Of a stretch of 64,000 nucleotides of DNA, positions 12,894 through 23,430 are shown piece by piece (position 1 is the first letter of the stretch; each line of letters opens with the position of its first letter). The stretch lies in assembly GCF_019097595.1 (NCBI RefSeq), contig NC_080715.1:5995573-6059572 (forward strand), written 5' to 3'. The notes beneath the pieces were generated by a model. It had not been told where the DNA came from, ran no database searches, and saw nothing but the letters and a program-made list of their open reading frames with translations. The translations under genes were made by a program, and so were the position numbers. The stretch is from Hemibagrus wyckioides (lineage: Eukaryota > Chordata > Actinopteri > Siluriformes > Bagridae).

Positions 12894-13446
12894 CAATCAA
12901 CCAGATTCTCCAGTTCTCCATTGTGAAATCCCACAGAGAAGCAAAATGAGCAGAGAGCAGCGATTGTGAATATACACACAGAGAGAATGAATAAAAATAA
13001 TGAATAAATGAATAAAAAGACAGTAATCCAGTCATTTGTGTGTCTGTCTGTGTGAGGAATTTGGAGACTTTCTCTCAAATCCCAAAAGCATGATGTCATG
13101 AGGAGGATCTCAGATCAGAGTCAAAGACAACACCACCCTGACTTTAATCACTGCGTGTAACTTCACACACACACTCTCTCTCACACACGCGCACACACAC
13201 CAATCATCACTCAGCAAACTGCAACCGCGCCCTCTGCTGGCCATGAATCAACACACAGGCAGTAGCAGGCTGTAATCTATAGTACAGTTTATATCAGCTG
13301 TTGATCTACACATGCTGCTTCTGCTCTCTGGACCTGCCTTCTCTGGTTGGAGAAGTTCTCATCACTTGGAGGTCACTCATTGCTGCTGAGGATGGACCCC
13401 ATGGAGCTTAGAGATTACACTATATAATCTATATTACACTATATAA
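12360..13446. other. Unique stretch with CA repeats
   Basis: A (CA)n array lies at 12858-12891 and a CA/CT-rich stretch at 13145-13200. No gene was recognised. The 125-codon minus frame over the CA array is a repeat artefact. Confidence 0.5.
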
Positions 13447-13765
13447 CACTATATTGCCAAAAGTTTTGGGACACCCCTCCAAATCATTGAATTCAGGTGT
13501 TGTTTTTCAGGGGTTGGGCTCGACCCCTTAGTTCCAGTGAAAGGAACTCTTAATGTTTCAGCTTCATACCAAGACATTTTGGACAATTTCATGCTCGCGA
13601 CTTTGTGGGAACAGTTTGGGGATGACCGCTTCCTGTTCCAACATGACTGCACACCAGTCCATAAAGACATGGATGAGTGAGTTTGGTGTGGAGGAACTTG
13701 ACTGGCCTGCACAGAGTCCTGACCTCAACCCCATAGAACATGAATTAGAGTAGAGACTGTGAGCC
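13447..13765 (+). mobile_element. Tc1-like element, truncated, plus orientation
   Basis: The left end CACTATATTGCCAAAAGTTT at 13447 is followed by FLFQHDC and [19 protein letters not shown] coding pieces. The copy stops at about 13760, where the oppositely oriented copy begins. Same family as 47763-48301. Confidence 0.85.
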
Positions 13766-14159
13766 AAGCCAAAACTGGGACGTCTGCCTTCACATGCACA
13801 TGAATGTAATATGGAGTTGTCCCGCCCTTTGCAGCTATAACAGCTTCAACTCTTCTGGGAAGGCTTTCCACAAGGTTTAGGAGTGTGTTTATGGAAATTG
13901 TTGACCATTCCTCTAGAAGCGCATTTGTGAAGTCAGACACTGATGTTGGACGAGAAGGCCTGGCTCTCAGTCTCCACTCTAATTCATCCCAAAGGTGTTC
14001 TATCAGGTTGAGGTCAGGACTCACCTGTGCAGGGCAGTCAAGTTCATCCACACCAAACTCACTCATACATGACCTTGCTTTGCGCACTGGTGCGCAGTCA
14101 TGTTGGAACAGAAAGGCGCCACCTCCAAACTGTATCCCAAAACTTTTGGCAATATAGTG
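13766..14159 (-). mobile_element. Tc1-like element, internally deleted, minus orientation
   Basis: On the minus strand it starts CACTATATTGCCAAAAGTTT at 14159 and continues into a transposase C-terminal part ([53 protein letters not shown]). It ends in a decayed terminus (GACGTCCCAGTTTTGGC) near 13770. The N-terminal DNA-binding region is missing. Confidence 0.85.
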
Positions 14160-14329
14160 TATGTGAGATTGCTGTGAATGGTACCATTTAGAAAACATGA
14201 AGATGGCTTTTGGGCAGTTTTGTGCTCAAGATTCCATCAGTAACTTCAACAAGACAGACTCATGTTACAGCTACAATTTCCTGGTTACACAACCACACCC
14301 CATATAGTACACAGTTATACAAGGGAAAA

Positions 14330-14640
14330 GATTTATAATCACACTCTCTGGTGTGAGGTTCTCTTTTGACCCCGGTTCCTCTCAAGAGTCCTAATATTGC
14401 CTTAGGGAGTTTTTCCTCACCACCATCACGTCTGTCTTGCTCATTATGGACAAATGTATTTAAGAAGTTTTAAGATGATGTCAGTAAATCAAATGTCTGT
14501 GTAATCTCCCCCCATTCTCAGCTAATGTTTTTAGCCCTGTAAATAGTCTCTAGTCCAAGTCAAATCACTTGTACTTCATGTACACAGTGGGCCAGGACAC
14601 AGGTTCATTGAATTGTTTTGTAATGCTTGTGGTAAGAGAC
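14330..14640 (+). repeat. Dispersed repeat, copy 2
   Basis: CTCTTTTGACCCCGGTTCCT and TTAGGGAGTTTTTCCTCACC, then TAAGAAGTTTTAAGATGATG, AATCAAATGTCTGTGTAATC and GCTAATGTTTTTAGCCCTGT. The second half is shared with 11426-11605 in the same orientation. Confidence 0.75.
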
Positions 14641-15425
14641 AAATCTAAAATTAAAATATATTATTTCTATTCTGGATTGATGTATTTCTGTAAAGCTGTG
14701 TTGTTATAATGCCACAAACTGAATTGAGTTGAATTTCACAGGGACTTGTATGACAGATGCGCTACATACAAATTAGCAAAAACTTAATAGATGTTGATGG
14801 AGTAAAAGAGATTTCAGTGTTACAGCTTTTCCTCTGACTGTTCAGGACAGAAGATGACTTGATGCTTCAACATGCTGCATTTATTTTTCTAAAAGAACAG
14901 AAAATGACATCTGGTGAAAGACTGTTGGTTTCTAGCTGCTAGAACAGGAACTAATTTATTCCACGATTATTCTACAGCATTAGATCTAAAAAATTAGGTC
15001 AGTTAGAGTAACACGGCTGCTATATCACACCAGTGAAGTTCCAGTTCCTCCTGGGTTCCTCCTGGGTGATTGTCAGGTAAACTTGAGTAAACAGAATCCT
15101 AGGGTTGTGTAGTTTGTGGTTTCACACTGTTCATTATTTACACAGGGTTAACAACTCATCCAAACTCTTCATAATCTGACATCTCACACTGTACATCCCT
15201 AAACCTTCTACTTATTCACATATTCGCCGCATCAGCAACTGTGATTGGATAAATCCAGCAGGTGACCTCTTTAAACAATGGCTTGTCTCATTCTTCCACA
15301 TCAGTGACCAAAAAAAAAAAAAAGTTTAGGTCTGCTTTTCTGAGCAGGTTCTGTTATCTTTCACAACTTTATCATCTTTGTTGGTCTTTTAAGTTTGTCC
15401 TGTAGGTGACCAAGCTGTTATGTGG
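14641..15425. other. Unique stretch, no gene recognised
   Basis: No repeat or coding signal was found. A short poly-A run lies near 15310. Confidence 0.4.
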
Positions 15426-15612
15426 AGGATATGGTAGCTAAGTGGGTAAGCTTAGTGTTGGACTACCAATCAGATGGTTGTGAGTTTGAATCCCAAGCTG
15501 CCTCTGTTGGGAACCTAAACAAAACTTTTAACCCTCAATTGCTCAGTTGTACAAAATGAGATAAAAATGTAAGTCACACTGGATAAAGGTGTTTGCCCAA
15601 TGTTGTAAATGT
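15426..15612 (+). repeat. SINE family B
   Basis: GGATATGGTAGCTAAGTGGG, the B box GAGTTTGAATCCC and the tail CACTGGATAAAGGTGTTTGC. A tRNA-derived SINE, moderately diverged. Confidence 0.82.
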
Positions 15613-15897
15613 ATGTTGATATCCAACTCTGCACATTTTTCAGTGTCGTATTTCCCTCCTCGCTAGATCACAGACTTCCATGATGTTCAATGATTTACCC
15701 TAGTCTTGACTTGACTGAATCCAGATGATACATTTAGAGATCGTAGCATTAGTTGTGAGTGTTAATGCTACAGTAATTGGCACATCCCAAATACGAGCAG
15801 ATTGGCGTGCGGCCGTTACGCACAGGGTCTCAGATGTTCAGCGAGAAGTCAGATTGTCTACGGCCATCTTTCTGATTCGGTCATGTTGAGTTATCAT

Positions 15898-15900
<3 letters not shown>

Positions 15901-15940
<40 letters not shown>
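15901..15940. repeat. (TG)20 microsatellite
   Basis: Uninterrupted. Confidence 0.97.
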
Positions 15941-15941
<1 letters not shown>

Positions 15942-17694
15942 CAGAGCGAGAGTCCAGGCTGCCTGGTGACTAAACGCACCACAATAAAGCATCTGTCTGT
16001 CATAACGAGCCGCTCGCTCGATGGCTTTTTATTTCGCAGTCTGTTGATCTGCACAGCAATTCTGACAAATTCTCCATCCTCGCTCTCACAAAGAGAATGA
16101 GCACAATGCAGCACGCTTAGACTCTTTCAAATGTGTTACTCTATAATTAATCGTTTTTAGCGCTTCCAGCTGGCGGGAATTAGCCGTCCTTTCTTTCCCG
16201 AGACAAAAGCGAAACTCTTCTGTATGCGCATGAGAGAGCTCGTACGCCGGCGCTCGCGTCTCACGTGGCCTCACACCATTGCAGGTTCACAGGTGTGGTC
16301 GCCAGCGTGCGCGTGGGTATGTGTGAGCGCTGGGAGAGGAAAATCAGGCCGCTGTGGCATGATGCGGTCAGCAGGAGAGCGGAAACACAGATCTGGCAAC
16401 ATGCGAGTGACATGTGAGTAGCAGGAGGGGGGCGCTGCGACACACGCCAACCGCCAAGCAAAGAACGGCAGGAAGCCCACGCCGTGCCAATCCGACTCTC
16501 TGTGTGAGGCAGCGACAGGTCTGATACACGAGAGGTGAGATGAAAGAAAGAAAGAAATGAGAAGAAAACAACATCTAGAGTCAGTAATGAAGGTTGCACA
16601 CAGCTGCTGCTGCTCATTTCCACTTTCGGCGCCAAAAAAGTTGAAAAATATCATTTCGTATCGTTTCCATTAATATATGGAGATGTGGAGTACTGGCTCG
16701 GGCCTCCAACACATTCGATTAAAGACAAACTGATTCGTTCTGTAATGATAAAAGCACTTAAGCTGCGTCTTTACACGTAGTGTGTTCACGATGGAAATTC
16801 CAACAAGAAAAGGATCCTGGATGATGCACTGAAGAGAGAGAAAAAAACCTGCGAAATGTTGAACAAATTCAACCCTCGCAGCTTTGCTCAGATAGTGGAA
16901 AAGGGGCGGGGCTACCAGGTACTGACGCTGGGTGAGAAAACAATTTCAAGATGCCCGACAAACATTGTGACGTCTGAAAACATTGTGTGGTTCATTTAAC
17001 ATTTTAAAAATCCATCATATTCCTTTACATCACCAGATTATTACGCATTACATTAAAAAACAAACTTAATGTTCGATAGTCTTTTAATAATCATACACTA
17101 GATGCTAGAGCAGACAGGGCATAGTGTAGTATGTGATGTGAGACAGACATTGCGTAGCTACAGGAAGATAATCAATGACACGGTGTCGTGATACACTAAT
17201 CACGTGCAAGTGTATCGATTCGTTTCCCAGCACCCCCTGAAGTGCTTTGTTCCTCTGATCACACACCAAACAGACAACAGTTCGATTTCCTGTTAAAGAA
17301 AAAATTCTCCATATACAACTGTATACAAGTTACGTTATATTATAAACAGCTATAGACGTTTTTCCTTTTAAACACACACATATCACAGAAAGTTACACCA
17401 ATTCCAAACTGCTGTTTATCCTGAAGACTTTCTCGTGAAGAAAAACACCCCAGAAAACCTCACCAGGTCAGCAATTACACTTTTCACTGTTAAATAAAAG
17501 CACTTAAAAATTATGCTATTAGTCTTTGAATATGTGAAGCATCCACAATGCCCTTACAATCCCCCGTGTAAGATGTTACTATAGAAACGACTGCGCATTA
17601 AAACACTATTTAAAAAATGAAAAAGAAAAGAAAAAGAAAGGGATGTGATGTGCTGCTGTGTTACAGTCAGGACTGAGGTTATAAAAAAAAAACG
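15941..17694. other. Unique stretch with a CpG-richer core
   Basis: 16190-16500 is noticeably rich in CG dinucleotides (for example CGTACGCCGGCGCTCGCGTC) for this window. It could mark an unmethylated regulatory region. Overlapping open frames on both strands, up to 127 codons, match nothing known and no exon can be defended. The rest is ordinary sequence. Confidence 0.35.
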
Positions 17695-17757
17695 AAGGTT
17701 ATCTAAAGTGGCCGAGAAGTGCAGAACAAAATAACAAATCAAAAACACAATAACAAT

Positions 17758-18097
17758 CCAGAAAACAAACAAACAAAAAAAAAAACAGATAAAAATAATA
17801 AAAAACAGAAAACAAAATAATAAAAACCAGAAAACAAAAAATAAAATAAAAACAGAAAACAAAATAATAAAAAAAAACAGAAAACAAAATTATAAAAACC
17901 AGAAAACAAAATAAAAAAAAAAAACAGAAAAGAAAACAAAATAAAAACAGAAAACCAAATAAAAAAAAACAGAAAACAAAATAAATAAAAAACAGAAAAT
18001 AAAATAAAAAACAGAAAACAAAATAAAAAAAAATTATAATAAAAAAAACAGAAAAAAAAAATAATAATAATAAAATACACAGAACACAAAATAACAA
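17758..18097. repeat. A-rich minisatellite
   Basis: Irregular units of about 18-22 bp based on AAAACAGAAAACAAAATAA. The reverse strand gives Phe/Leu-rich open frames with no biological meaning. Confidence 0.92.
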
Positions 18098-18315
18098 ATG
18101 AAATGGAATTCTTACCTCTGATTGGACAAGACCTCTGTCACTCAGGATATACAAAAACTAAGAAATTGTGCATCTAACTTTATTTCTTGTACATTTTTTT
18201 GATAGTGCAATTCTTTTATAGTGCAACTCCCAACTAAATCTTTTCAAGAAAATAACAAACATATATATTTATAAAAAAAATTCAGCGCTACTCTGAGGAA
18301 GGACATTCATATGGC

Positions 18316-18520
18316 GTGATTTTGGATATACTGATAGAGTATCAGGGCATAAACATTAGTTTGCAATCTCTAAAAACACATCTGAAGAACACAGGTATTT
18401 TTCGAAGACCAAACTATTCCAGATTAAAGGATGTGAGGAGCGTTATAAGAGCAGAGCTGTGTTCATACACACGCCAATCCACTTCCTACTGCTGCAGCCT
18501 GCTGGACTTCCTGTATATCC
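18316..18520 (+). pseudogene. Integrase/transposase-like N-terminal fragment
   Basis: The frame reads LIEYQGINISLQSLKTHLKN then TGIFRRPNYSRLKDVRSVIR and AELC. It resembles the N-terminal HTH-like part (YHGINxSLxTLKRxL, RAxIRAEL) of fish proteins with a Mu/retroviral-type integrase core. The core itself is absent: the reading frame leaves this similarity at about 18460 and enters the inverted-repeat arm. Family assignment is from memory of fish annotations. Confidence 0.5.
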
Positions 18521-18662
18521 TGAGTGACAGATGTCTCATCCAATCAGCAGTAAGAATTCCATTCACAGACTATACCTACTGTATCTGTTCCAGTTTGTCT
18601 GAATCGTCCTTGTGTTTTTGGATTTGTTATTACGTTGTACACTTATTGGCCACTGTAGTCAT

Positions 18663-19176
18663 CCTATACTGATAGTAAGCCAACACCTGAGATTAGAGAC
18701 ACACAGATGTTTTCCATGCTATAATTTATGCCATGTTAACACCACAATGTATAAAGACTTTATTTTAACTCCTGAGGCGTCCTAAACACAATCTTCTTCC
18801 CCACTATCCATGTAAATACGCAGGCCCTAGAGTAGATCCATCTACGCTTCGTTATTTCTAACGTTCAGCCATTTCATTTTATTGGAGCTGAAATGCATTC
18901 AGCACTTCACGAGCGCTCCGTTCCACTCCTACACAGATTACAGGATCGCTTTCACGTGCATCTGTCTCGTCTGTGATTCTGCCATCAAAAGGGCTGATAT
19001 CTAAATGCTGGTTTAATGAGAATGATGAAGTCTTGTTGAACATCAGAGGTCGAGTGGAATATGGTTTCTTCCACCAGCCAACAGGGTGAAGTGTAATGCA
19101 TTCAGAAGACCCTCAGAGGAAAGCGCACTCCACCCTCTTCCTCATACATGAGCCCTTGTGATTGGCTAGTGGCTCT
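18663..19176. other. Unique stretch, no gene recognised
   Basis: Repeat-free sequence. No open frame of interest. Confidence 0.4.
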
Positions 19177-19272
19177 GTGAGTGACAGCGGAGTAAGCGAA
19201 TAACATCCCTCCTATCCATTCTTCTCCTTCTTCTTCTTCTTATTATTATTATCACTATAACAATAACCAAAA

Positions 19273-19320
<48 letters not shown>

Positions 19321-19357
19321 AGTGCTTTGACTGGATAAATAAAAAATATATTTGTAA

Positions 19358-19413
<56 letters not shown>

Positions 19414-19430
19414 TAACAATAATAATAATA

Positions 19431-19484
<54 letters not shown>

Positions 19485-19570
19485 GTGAGTGACAGGAGAG
19501 GTAGCAAATAACATTTTTTAAATTATCATCATTACTATAACAATAACCATAAAAGAAAAAAATACTTTTG

Positions 19571-19640
<70 letters not shown>

Positions 19641-19641
19641 G
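19177..19641. repeat. Tandem duplication containing AAAG and AAT/ATT arrays
   Basis: GTGAGTGACAGCGGAG at 19177 and GTGAGTGACAGGAGAG at 19485 begin two units. Each continues with AATAACAT, ACTATAACAATAACCA and an AAT array. Unit 1 also holds (AAAG)n at 19273-19321, and an (AAT)n directly followed by (ATT)n at 19360-19484 that can fold into a hairpin. Unit 2 has (AAT)n at 19572-19641. Confidence 0.9.
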
Positions 19642-19761
19642 TTATGCAAAGAAAATATAAAGTTATCTACTGTACTTTTCTTTTCCCTGTCAGACAGAAG
19701 CTGATGAATGTTTATGGGTAATGTTCTCCAGATATTTGGTGCATTAATAAGATTTATTTCT

Positions 19762-19790
19762 GGTGTGTGTGTGTGTGTGTGTGTCTGTGT
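19762..19790. repeat. (GT)n microsatellite
   Basis: GT units interrupted once by CT. Confidence 0.95.
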
Positions 19791-20057
19791 GTTTTTGCAC
19801 AGCTCTAGAGCATGTTGCATGTCCTCATTAAGGCTAACAGTCCTGATCCTGCCTCCTCATTACTGAGAATTAGCCACAATAATCTCAATAATCACTCACA
19901 CTGGGGGGAAACACACACTTCCTCCTGAACCTTAGAGGACAAAAAAAAGACAGAGTAAAGAAAATAAAACACAATAAAACAACAGAGGATGGAGAATGAG
20001 GGTGTCCTTGGAGTAGAGATAATTGTTAAACTATTTGGACAGACTTATTGTTTAGAT

Positions 20058-20060
20058 GAC

Positions 20061-20092
<32 letters not shown>

Positions 20093-20480
20093 GTTTCTTT
20101 TTTTTTTTTACTCTTTTATGGGCTCTTTATGTGTCTTCTTCCCACACTCCTTCTCATCCATCCCTCCATCCACCCATGCATCCACCTACCCATCCCTCCA
20201 TCCACCCACTTATCAATCTACTAGTCCACTCATCCTTCCATTCATACACCCATCCCTCCATCCATCCTTTGCTCCATCTATCCATGAAAGAGAGAGAAAG
20301 AGAGAGAAAAATCCCTTCCATATCTCTCTTGTTTTCTATAGTGTGGGCTATTTACCTGTCTTCTTCCCACACTCCCTCTCAAACCCACCCACCCATCCAT
20401 CCCTCCATCCAGCCACTCATCCATCTACCAATCCACTCATCTCTCCATCCATTCGTCACATCCCTCCAGCCAATGAAAAC
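20058..20480. repeat. Composite GA - spacer - CATC repeat, two tandem units
   Basis: Unit 1 has GA at 20060-20082, GGGCTCTTTATGTGTCTTCT TCCCACACTCC, then CATC repeats to 20285. Unit 2 has GA-rich 20287-20308, GGGCTATTTACCTGTCTTCT TCCCACACTCC, then CATC repeats to 20465. Both units share order and spacer. Confidence 0.88.
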
Positions 20481-20892
20481 ACGATAATGCAAACCCACAA
20501 ATAAAACAAAGTAGATTCATTTGATGAAAAACGATGGATTATATTTAAACTTGGGAATATTATTAAAATTTAAAAACCGAATATTGTACTAAAAAGAAAA
20601 AAAAAAGTTTCCTAATCCATGCAGCCAGATAACGACTGAAGACATTTACTTTACATTACATAAACACTGTGTGCAGCTTGACTCCGACTGGTCCCTTTGA
20701 AATAAATAAATAAAAATATGTCACTTTAATTCATATTTAATGTATCTTTAATTAACAGAAATAGAAATTTAATCAAGGAAATGTGGGTTCTCTGCTTTAT
20801 TAAAGAATCTGTCCTTTGGGAAAGTGAGAAAATGATGGAATTAAATATTTCATCATGTTGTATTATAACAGCAGTTTATGCAGGGAAGAGAA

Positions 20893-20896
<4 letters not shown>

Positions 20897-20937
<41 letters not shown>
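20897..20937. repeat. (GA)n microsatellite
   Basis: AGAGACAG followed by about 18 GA units. Confidence 0.95.
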
Positions 20938-20940
<3 letters not shown>

Positions 20941-21826
20941 TTCATGTTCTGTTCAGAGTTTTTAAATGTTTCAGTGATATCAAGGGGATCACAGGACATA
21001 TAGAGTCTAATATTTGGCAGTGTTCTCACTTAATAAAAGAGAAAAAGTGAAAAACACTGTGAGAAGTGTCTCCTGTCTCCAAAAGAAAGTTTCAGGAGTA
21101 CGGTGAAAGGAAAGACACTTATGTGGGTGGAGTCAAACTTCAGATGTATACGTCAATCAAAATGCTAAAGAGTCTGGGTTTGCTCCTAATCTGTCCCACA
21201 TGGCACATCATAAAACAATTCTTTAGGTGGCAAGTACAGATCTATCATTAGAAAGTAGAGATCAGGAGGCTGACTTGGCACCACGGCAACCAAAGATGGC
21301 CGAAGTCGTCGTTTTTCTGGTCAAAAATCTCAGAGAGAGGGGGCTCTTACGAATCTTGTGAAAAATCCACCAACAGGACAACGGCAGAGGAACAAACATG
21401 ATAGCGACAATGATTAGGATATATTAATAAAATGCTCATGGATAAGAAATTAGAGTATGTTTCTGTATATATGCTCTTATTCCGGATCGTACAGGATGTA
21501 AGATTATTATTAGAATCTTCTCGCTCCAGTACCAGAGACAAACCCTGCCTGTTCTTGCTTCCAACCATGTGTGAATGATACGTTCCTCCTTTTCCTCACA
21601 GTGTGGCAAAACCTCTTCTGCTACATCTCCATAATCACAACGCGCCTCCAATTATTGCTTAATGTAGCACGGCATTATAGCGCACACCATCCCGACCAGC
21701 CGCCTCCAGGCCCCCGTAGCGTACGAGCTTGCCGCCACCCTCATTAGACAGCTGGTTGGTTCGTAGACGATAAAACCACGGCTGTGGAAAGTGGGCCGTG
21801 ATCCTGACTCCTTCTGCAGAAATTCC

Positions 21827-21868
<42 letters not shown>

Positions 21869-22399
21869 AGTGCTGATTAGTTGTAATGTAGTGGAGGTTA
21901 TGTAAATGATTAAATCCCAGACCTTCATTTTGGCACCTACAGTCATAAAGCTTCAGTGTTTAATAGAAAAGAGATTGGTTTCAAATTAAACAACTGTATT
22001 ACTGCGCACTGCAGATATATTACACATGGGAGAAATGAGCGAAAAAGCAAAAGATGGCACAAGTCATTCGGATTTTGGGAGGAATGTTTTGGGGGGGTTT
22101 TACCTGGTATAGTGCATGATCTGTTTTCCTCAAATACTTCCAAAAACATATTTTTTTAATGACTAATGCATTTCTGGGAAAACGCTACGTACTAACCGTC
22201 ACTACGCATTTAATGAACGTCCTCATGTTGGTTTCGTTTCCTTCCTTGTATTTTTCAATATCCTCCTATAATCAGTATATACAAGAAGACAAAATGTTTC
22301 AGCTGCATCTCATTTTCTTGTCCTGTATTTTCTCCAGTGTGGTTAGCTCTTTATTTTACCTTGAGTGGAGAAACTTCTATACATTAGAAACACAGAATC
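20938..22399. other. Unique stretch, no gene recognised
   Basis: It contains a (GT)n run at 21828-21866. Several 60-140-codon frames are present, but none has a recognisable motif. Confidence 0.4.
21828..21866. repeat. (GT)n microsatellite, about 19 units
   Basis: Uninterrupted dinucleotide array. Confidence 0.95.
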
Positions 22400-22690
22400 A
22401 TCCTTCTCATTGGCTTCTACCATCACTGTGTGCTCTCCCCCTCAGGCTGGGCAACTCTGGTGTCTTTTGTAGGAGGTCAGCCATGCAGCGATGCATTAGG
22501 CAAAAACCAATTTCACACAGAGCCAATTTCATAAATATTGAAAGCGAGCCCACCTTTGGCTCTGCTCGAGTAACTTTAGAGTGATACACAAAGCCATCAA
22601 CAAGAGGCGCGAGCTTCAGTGCCCCTCGCCACTGACGCGTTTTATTAAGCTTCACTTGACAGATTAAGGAAGCCCATGCCATGGATACAA
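22400..22690. other. Candidate conserved non-coding block
   Basis: Repeat-free sequence of balanced composition, with ATAAATATTGAAAGCGAGCC and GACAGATTAAGGAAGCCCAT. Frames on both strands are open by chance. Conservation is untested. Confidence 0.25.
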
Positions 22691-22974
22691 GGCTAACAGA
22701 CTTGACTAAAGTGTCCTATACTGCATCCTATACTACACCACAAAGCTGCTGACTCTGATTGGTCAGAAAGTGTTGGATCTTTAACATGGCTACATAGTTT
22801 ATATTAACTTACTTTCTTATTTATATTTTAACAAATGACACAGGAACTTGTATGAAAAAAGATGTATATAAACTGTAATCAGTGATACTATACATTATTT
22901 GGTGAAGGAGCCTCCAAAATCAGACAGTGCTGTAAAAGTTTGGGGTAAGAGCGTAAAGCTGTGGGAAAGCTTTT

Positions 22975-23430
22975 GAAAGAGAGAGAGAGAATCTATCAGT
23001 CCACTCATCACGCCACACTTTCACTTATCCCTCCTACTCATCACTCCAATCATCCACCCATGCCTCTATCCATCCACCCATTCAGCCTTTGCTCCATCTA
23101 TTTACGAGAGAGAGAGAAATCCCTCCCATCTCTCTCCTTTTCTCTAATTTTCCTCTTGTATGGGCTCTTTTTTCTGTCTTCTTGCAACCCTCTCATCCAT
23201 CCATCCACCCACTAACCCATCCCTCTATCTATCCATACCTCTATCCATCCATCCATCCATCCATCCATCCATCCATTCCTCTATCCATCCATCCATACCT
23301 CTATCCATCCATCCATCCATTCATCCATCTATCCATCCATCCCTTTCTCTATCCATAATCCCATCCATCCATCCACTAACCCAATCCTCCATCCATTCAT
23401 CCATCCATCCATCCATCCATCCAACAAGAA
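22975..23430. repeat. Composite GA - spacer - CATC repeat, distal copies
   Basis: A GA run at 22978-22990 precedes a CATC-type array. A second GA run at 23104-23117 is followed by AAATCCCTCCCATCTCTCTC, TATGGGCTCTTTTTTCTGTC and a long CATC array to 23422. The same order occurs at 20058-20480. Confidence 0.85.

Larger units (their letters stand above)
17695..18662. mobile_element. Long inverted repeat around an integrase-like fragment
   Basis: The right arm 18511-18660 (TGTATATCCTGAGTGACAGA, AGTAAGAATTCCATT, TGTTTTTGGATTTGTTATTA, TTGGCCACTGTAGT) recurs inverted in the left arm, split as 18098-18155 and 17698-17757. An A-rich minisatellite of about 340 bp (AAAACAGAAAACAAAATAA-like units, 17758-18097) fills the left arm. 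The loop contains the fragment at 18316-18520. This fits a decayed transposon-like structure of unknown class. Confidence 0.65.

Noticed and set aside
17554..18154. Phe/Leu-rich minus-strand frames resembling a membrane protein
   Set aside because: Product of the A-rich minisatellite. Hydrophobicity comes from TTT codons.
19166..19820. Poly-Ile, poly-Asn and poly-Tyr frames
   Set aside because: AAT/ATT triplet arrays.
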